Shown here: positions 58,346 through 64,000 of the stretch, piece by piece
Position numbering within the stretch: position 1 is the stretch's first letter
Layout of the letters: each line of letters begins with the position of its first letter
Source of the DNA: Yamagishiella unicocca
Lineage: Eukaryota; Chlorophyta; Chlorophyceae; Chlamydomonadales; Volvocaceae
NCBI GenBank assembly: GCA_003116995.1
Contig: BDSL01000011.1
Coordinates: 1,054,001 to 1,118,000, forward strand
DNA length: 64,000 bases
Reading direction: 5' to 3'
Made by a program: the position numbers and the translations under genes
The notes under the pieces: generated by a model
Database searches by the model: none
The model's input: the letters and a program-made list of their open reading frames with translations, nothing else
What the model was told of the DNA's origin: nothing

Positions 58346-61300
58346 CTACATCCGCCAGGCCCCCCCACCGCCGCGCGCTAGCCGCCACTCCTCCAACCCC
58401 AACAACCCCCCCGAGCCCGCTTCTCCAGCGGACCCCCCCGACAATGCCAACGCTGCCGCCGCCGCCGCAGCCGCCGCGTCGTCCCCGTCCGGCCCCTCCC
58501 CGTCCCCCAGCACCTCCATCAGGTCCGCCATGTTACAGATCATTAGGCCGAACAGCGCCATCGTGACAACGGCCGTCATGGCCAGAGCACCAGTGGTGTC
58601 GTCGAACCTGGGACTCGAACAGGGGGCGTGCCAATAGGGGGAGAGGCTGAGGTTAGTTGGGGTTCAGGTGGTGAGCGATGTTCCCCCCCTGGAGCCGCGT
58701 CGTCGCACGGCCCCCTCTTGCTCCCCGCCCACAAGGACCTACAAGCATCTCATCTCGAGGAACCCCTCCAGCAGCGGCCATGCATCACTCACCCCTCTCC
58801 CCGCCCGCTGCAATGGCTTCGGCTTCCAATCCGGCTACGCACATACACATCGCAGGTAAGGCCATTCTCGCTGCTCCGCCTCCCTACGCCGGACCACCGT
58901 CAGGTTTTGTTCATTTTCCTCTTTGTCGAGTTCTGCGGCTCAGCGGCGTAATAACACACTCCCCGGGGGCCACTGGCCGCGGCCACACCTTGTCGGATGG
59001 AGTTCGTAGAACCGGGTCGAGCGCCAGAAGAAGCCGTACAAGCCGTACGCCGTCATGGCGATGGCCACCAGCAGCAGTACGAACGCAGTCGTTTCGGAGA
59101 TGTGGATGGTGGGCCGCTCGTACGGGTCCGTGCGGGCGCTGGCGGCGAAACCCAGCATGCCTGCGAAGGGGGAGTTACGAAGACGAACCGGTTACAGTGA
59201 AGGGGGAGGGGAGGTGGCAGGGTGACGGCGGGGGAGAGGGAGCAGTTGCTTGAGGTTCCGTACTCCGAAGGCCCTCCCGCTTCCTTCCTCTGCAGGCGCT
59301 CCCATCTCCCGCGGCTCATACGTCCCCGCCGGCGCACGTACCAGTTGCGATGCCCCCCACTGTGATGGCGGTCCGCAGCCACATGAGGAATATCCGCTCG
59401 TTGCGGAGGAACTGTGTGGGGTCCAGGAAGATGAGCTGGGGCTGGTAGGCGCGGCCCTGGAAGGGGGGCGGCCGGGGGGTAAGAAGCGGTTGGCTTGGGA
59501 AGTAAAGGGAAACCGGTGAGCTGATAGGGTGATAAGTAGGTTTGGGGGCTAGGGCGGCATGGGCATGGGGCCAGGGTGGTCGGTGGGGCGCTGGAAACCC
59601 GAGAAGTGCCCACAACCTTGTTCCTTGCTGACAGGAGAACCGATGCACCCGCAACCCCGCTTGCCTTTGCTCCGCTACACCTACCCCCCTCTACACCTAC
59701 CCCCATTTGCTGTCTCCCCGACTCACCCACTCACGACACACGTTTGTGCGCGTCCCGCCGCCACACGCACCTATCACCCTCACCCCTCACCCCCACCCCA
59801 CCTGCAGCCAACTACCCTGTCCCGTTGCGTAAAACGGTTTTTATACACCCACCTGCAGCGCCTGCCGCTGCAGCAGCTTGGCCTGCCAGCCTGCCTGCAC
59901 CGCCGCCGCCGCCCCGCCCAGCCGCGACGACATATCCCGCTGAAGCGAGTGCAGCAGCGGGATGACCGGGCTCTCATCCTCCAAAACCAAAGCCTCGCCG
60001 CCGCCGTCGCCGCCGCCGCCGTCGCCGCCGCCACCTCCACCACCACCACCAGGGTTGGCAACCTCCTCCCGCCGCCGCGACAGCCCCCAGCTCAGAGCCA
60101 CGCTACTGCCGCCCGCCGTCGCCACGCTACTGCCGCTCCTTAGCATGGACCGGGTCGCCTGCAGCTTCCCGCTGCTGCTGGAGCTGAGAGGCATCGAGTG
60201 CGTCCGCTGGCTGGGGGGCTCGGTAGCCGGCTTGTCCTTGGAGGCGCGGCCGGAGAGGGAGGGCCAGCGGAGCGGTCCCCGGGTGGACGCGGACGCCCCT
60301 GCCGAAGAGGCGGCTGTGCGCTCCAGAATGCCCTCCTCCATCTCAGCAACCACGTTGTGGCCTGCCAGGAGGAGCGCCTGGTAGGAGGCGGAGGAGGTAA
60401 AGGATAGGAATCACGAATCACACAGGGCGAGCAGGGGGGACAGGAGAGCGGTGGTGAGGAGTGGGGTGCGGATCGGCGGTGGTGGGTGCCGGTTGAACCC
60501 AGCGAGCAGCACCCTTACCCCGTGTGCCCCGAGCCAACAGTCAGCCGCAACTTTGTCGTAGCTTCAGGTGAAGCCGCCCCAAACACACGGGGCTTCCCCT
60601 TCCTCTTTTCCCGACCCGCTTCCCCCGCCACCATGGGTTTGCTCTCCCCACCCCACCTGCAGGTCCACGGGTTTCCCTCGAACCCCACCTGCAGGTCCTG
60701 GTTTGCTCTCCCCACCCCACCTGCAGGTCCTGGTTGTCTCTCCCCACCCCACCTGCAGGTCCTGATTGTCTCTCCCCACCCCACCTGCAGGTCCTGGTTG
60801 TCTCTCCCCACCCCACCTGCAGGTCCTGGTTGTCTCTCCCCACCCCACCTGCAGGTCCTGGTTTGCTCTCCCCACCCCACCTGCAGGTCCTGGTTGTCTC
60901 TCCCCACCCCACCTGCAGGTCCTGGTTGTCTCTCCCCACCCCACCTGCAGGTCCTGGTTGTCTCTCCCCACCCCACCTGCAGGTCCTGGTTGTCTCTCCC
61001 CACCCCACCTGCAGGTCCTGGTTGTCTCTCCCCACCCCACCTGCAGGTCCTGGTTGTCTCTCCCCACCCCACCTGCAGGTCATGGTTTGCTCTCCCCACC
61101 CCACCTGCAGGTCCTGGTTTGCTCTCCCCACCCCACCTGCAGGTCCTGGTTTGCTCTCCCCACCCCACCTGCAGGTCCACGGGTTTCCCTCGAACCCCAC
61201 CTGCAGGTCCTGGTTTGCCACCACGTTGGCGTACAAGCTCTTTTGCACCACCTCGTCGTCGATCCACTGCGGCACCGCCCGGACCATGTCGGGAAGCAGA

Positions 61301-64000
61301 CCCGCGCAGCCGTGGACGAACTTGCTGAAGTCGTTCATCTGCGGGAGGGAGGGGCAGGGGGGACGGACGGACGATGCGGCGCGGCGGCACCGAATTCGTT
61401 TTGCGGAGTACCGCAACCTCAGGGGCCCAGTAAGGTATTGTCGTGGGACGGTGGAGGCGAGGGCGATGGCGGGTGGAGGGAGGGGTGCGCCAGGAAGGGC
61501 ACCGTGCCCTCGTCCCCGTGCATGACTCCCCATGTCCCCGGACACGCAGCGGCCGCATGCCGGTATCTCACCGGCCTCAGCAGCCCCGACTGCAGCAGCC
61601 GTACTAACCAGTGGGGCACCTCCCCCACCAGGTCCGGCCGTTGGATCTGGGAGGCGGGGGAGAAGGGAGGAGGGGGGGGGAGCCGGGGGAGAGCAGGGTT
61701 CTTTTAATAAGAGAATCCGCGAATCCACGGGGGGAGCCCGGGGGGGTTGAGGATGGTATAAGATGGTACAGAGCAAGCTGCAGGTTTCGTGGTATTATCA
61801 ACCGTACGGCGACCGTTACCTTGAATATGGCATACGGGAACTCGATGGCGTCCGCGGGGTGCTCCTGGCGCCACAGCCCGTGCGCTAGCCGTGTCGAGGT
61901 GTCGTACGCGTACTCCAGAAACATCTGCCGTACAGTACGGGGCATGCGGGGCCGGGCCAGGTGGGTTCGTGGGCAGCAGCGGGCGCAGCCCTCTCCTCCA
62001 CCGACCCGCGCTGGGTCGCGAGATACCGCAGGGACGCGGCGATGCGCTGGCTCACACACCTGTGCTACGGTAAAAAAGATGCCGATCTGAGCGCTACTCC
62101 CCCTGTGCTACGGTACCTACCCACACGGCCATTCTCTAGCACCACTTATATCCCTGCGCCTCTCTTTGGGGCGTCGCGCGGTGCGCCCCGTCCGGGCTGT
62201 CGAGTACTGTATCCGCGGTTTGCCGGCGAATTACCGGTAAGACAACCCACACAGGGGGTCAGCAGGTCGTGATGCGCGCACCTGCACCTCCTCCTCCAAC
62301 ATGGCCCTCAGCCCCATCTCATCGCATGGCTCCCGATATGTGGTTGAGCGAAACCGGACCTGGCAGCAGGCGAGGGTGGAGAGAGGGAAGACGTCAGGGA
62401 TCAAGTCAGCATACTGCGGGGACACACCGGCGGGGGCCGGCGGGGAGGGAGAGGGTTTGGGCGCGTGGCAGTACGAACGTGGAGCGCGAGTCCCCCCGAC
62501 AGCACAAGTGCCTCCCTGGAGCGCCCCCCCCTTACCTGCACCATGGGCTGCAGCCCCTTGCTCTCGACTAGGCGAGCGACCTCCGTGAAGGTCTTGAACA
62601 GTTGGTATTCCTGCGGAGGGTGTGTGTGTGAAGGGGGCGAGGAGGGGCCGGGGAGGGGGCGGGGAGGGAGCGTATGCGAGCGTGTTTTGAAATGGTACAG
62701 GTAGGCTGGCAACTGGGCATCACGCGGAAATCGCATGTACAACGGTGCAATCGGTGAGTCACCACGTGTGGGTTCACGTGCGTACCTTTGCGAGCTTGGC
62801 GGTATCCGTGGCGTCCCCGTAGTGCTGCCCGCCGCCGCTGCCGCCCGAGGAGGGCGACCCGGGCGACCCACGGGTCTGTGGATTCAAGCGTGAGCGGCCG
62901 GCGTCGCCGTGCGCATAGCGATCACCCTGGGCGGGGAGGATAAGCCCGGGTGGCAGTGCGCGTTGACCAGACCGACCCGAGGGACGGGAACTGGACCGTA
63001 CGATAGGCAAATCGCCGCAGGAGGAGAGAAAGGCTGTGAGTCGCTGCCGGGGGTGTCTCGGAATTTAGGGCTACGTGATGCCGCAGGTCTCGGGGAATAG
63101 GCCAAAGAGAAAGACGAGGGGAGGGTTGCGAGGAAAACCCGTGTACGAGGGCAGGGCGAGGCGCCGCACACCGTTGCCTACCTGGTGGTTAGGGTGGTTG
63201 TGATGGCGATGGTGGCGGCGGTGGTCTTCCTCTGGCATCATCAGCTTGCGGGCATCAGCCCAAGTCCAGCGGCCGTTGAGAAAGTCGGCCACCTGACGGT
63301 GCGAGTGGGGTAGGGGGGCGGAGGGGCGCAGCGGGGGAGGGGGGGGATGAGCTGGAGTGGCGGGGGCGGGTTTGGAGAGGAGCGGGCAGGGGGCGGACGG
63401 GAGAAACCTCTATCTACCCCTATCCACAAACTTCCTCCCCCTCCCCGTCCCAACCCGTCTCCCAGACACAAGCACACTGAGCTGCGCTGAGCCGCCACCA
63501 CAAGTTGATAAGCCCTCTCACAAAACACTAGCAACCCCACTCTCACCCGGGTTTCTTGGATTGGAAAACTGTCTTCCGTACACTCCTCCGGCCGCCACCC
63601 CTCGCGATGGACCTGCCGCAAAATGTCAACCGTCTCCGGCACGCGACTGCCGTACCAACGGAGCTGCAGCGTGCTGGCGTGTGGCCTGCCGTACAGCAAG
63701 TTGTGATAGAGCTCCAGGGAGGGGTTGTCCAGGAACATGGTGTTGACTACGTCGCGTGACGCGCTGTCGCACTCGGCCCACAGCGCGGCGGCGCCGCCGA
63801 TGGCTGACGAGGCGGCGGCGGCGTTGGTGGGCGGAGGCAGTACGGACATGTGCTGCATGAGCAGATGCTTGACCTGTACGGCGGCGGTGATCAATCCCAG
63901 ATGTCTATGTCTTGCGTAGAAGGCAGTGAAGTGCCAGTAAAGGTCCACCCTTCTCAGCTGCGCTGGTGCTGCGGGCCCAGAGCGCCTACCTCTTAGTCCC
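58346..64000 (-). CDS. Vacuolar transporter chaperone (VTC) subunit, VTC + DUF202 domains, 5'-partial
   Basis: Minus-strand gene running off the right edge, where an SPX domain would be expected. Exons: 63873-63547, 63292-63182, 62926-62786, 62610-62536, 62413-62282, about 61924-61819, 61646-61572, 61338-61201, 60377-59853, 59456-59342, 59160-58989, 58607-58346. The VTC (polyphosphate polymerase) domain shows HLLMQHMSVLPPP, FLDNPSLELYHNLL, LQLRWYGSR, HREGW, FPYAIFK, SGLL and KFVHGCAGLLPD. A 175-residue exon (60377-59853) is an insertion rich in Ser and Gly. The C-terminal DUF202 membrane domain has the RNERIFLMWLRTA signature and three hydrophobic helices. VTC complexes make polyphosphate and pass it into acidocalcisomes or vacuoles. 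Several catalytic positions of the polymerase are replaced, so this looks like a non-catalytic VTC2/3-type subunit (inference). It ends in an Ala-rich, low-complexity tail. Confidence 0.88.
60657..61212. repeat. 32-bp minisatellite built from an exon-intron junction of the VTC gene
   Basis: About seventeen tandem copies of a 32-base unit (on plus: CTGCAGGTCCTGGTTGTCTC then TCCCCACCCCAC), plus the junction of the real exon at 61,201. On the gene strand each unit contains ACCAGGACCTGCAG followed by GTGGGG, the last bases of the exon and its 5' splice site. A variant unit with GGTCCACGGGTTTCCCTCGA flanks the array at both ends. The period is not divisible by three, so the long open frames across it are artefacts. 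Confidence 0.92.

Noticed and set aside
60657..61212. CRISPR-like array of 32-bp units
   Set aside because: Units are directly adjacent with no unique spacers, and the context is a eukaryotic intron; it is a minisatellite.
60541..61776. 411-codon minus-strand open frame, and plus-strand companions, across the 32-bp repeat
   Set aside because: They are open only because the repeat lacks stops. The VTC exons at 61338-61201 and 60377-59853 splice around the array and match the protein family.

Overview
The window reads as nuclear DNA of a volvocine/chlamydomonadalean green alga (Chlamydomonas or a close relative). The evidence is GC-rich exons, many short introns with GTGAGT/GTGCGT/GTACGT donors and GCAG acceptors, TGTAA motifs downstream of several stop codons, a short interstitial run of the Chlamydomonas-type telomere repeat TTTTAGGG, abundant intronic minisatellites, and plastid-targeted plant-lineage proteins. 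All gene models below were spliced by hand. Where I give exon coordinates the reading phases were checked across junctions, except where I say otherwise.

Layout. 1-190: tail of a YlxR/DUF448-like gene. 3.5-9.7 kb (-): SAM-domain coiled-coil protein with Ser-rich repeats. 12.6-17.5 kb (-): LEU1L, isopropylmalate dehydratase large subunit. 19.0-20.4 kb (+): DUF1517 protein, 5' end not found. 20.4-24.6 kb: mostly empty. 24.7-28.7 kb (+): GLG1-type Cys-rich Golgi protein. 29.6-34.2 kb: a small plastid-type membrane protein (-) and a DJ-1/Hsp31-like protein (+) sharing a 224-bp divergent promoter. 34.4-35.6 kb: remnant of a Ty1/copia element. 35.6-36.4 kb: orphan piece of a helicase exon. 36.4-40.6 kb: second copy of the membrane-protein/DJ-1 pair, with the membrane-protein copy wrecked and the DJ-1 copy intact. 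41.9-49.6 kb (+): SF2 helicase of the type I restriction (HsdR) class. 49.7-52.2 kb (+): TFIIS-like elongation factor, possibly the 3' part of the same gene. 53.5-57.5 kb (-): short-chain dehydrogenase, solved completely at 286 codons. 58.3-64.0 kb (-): VTC/DUF202 polyphosphate-complex subunit, running off the right edge.

The most informative large-scale structure is a tandem duplication. The unit ran from the last exon of the membrane-protein gene, through DJ-1, to inside exon 10 of the helicase. Its junction is still visible near 36,377. The helicase part of the left copy was later lost, apart from about 770 bp, around a copia insertion. The most unusual gene is the HsdR-class helicase. It lacks the nuclease domain, carries a roughly 400-residue low-complexity insertion in the helicase core, and is followed without an evident poly(A) signal by TFIIS domains. 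The genes are otherwise an ordinary unlinked eukaryotic neighbourhood (leucine synthesis, Golgi, chloroplast, glyoxalase-type stress defence, polyphosphate); I see no operon-like functional cluster.
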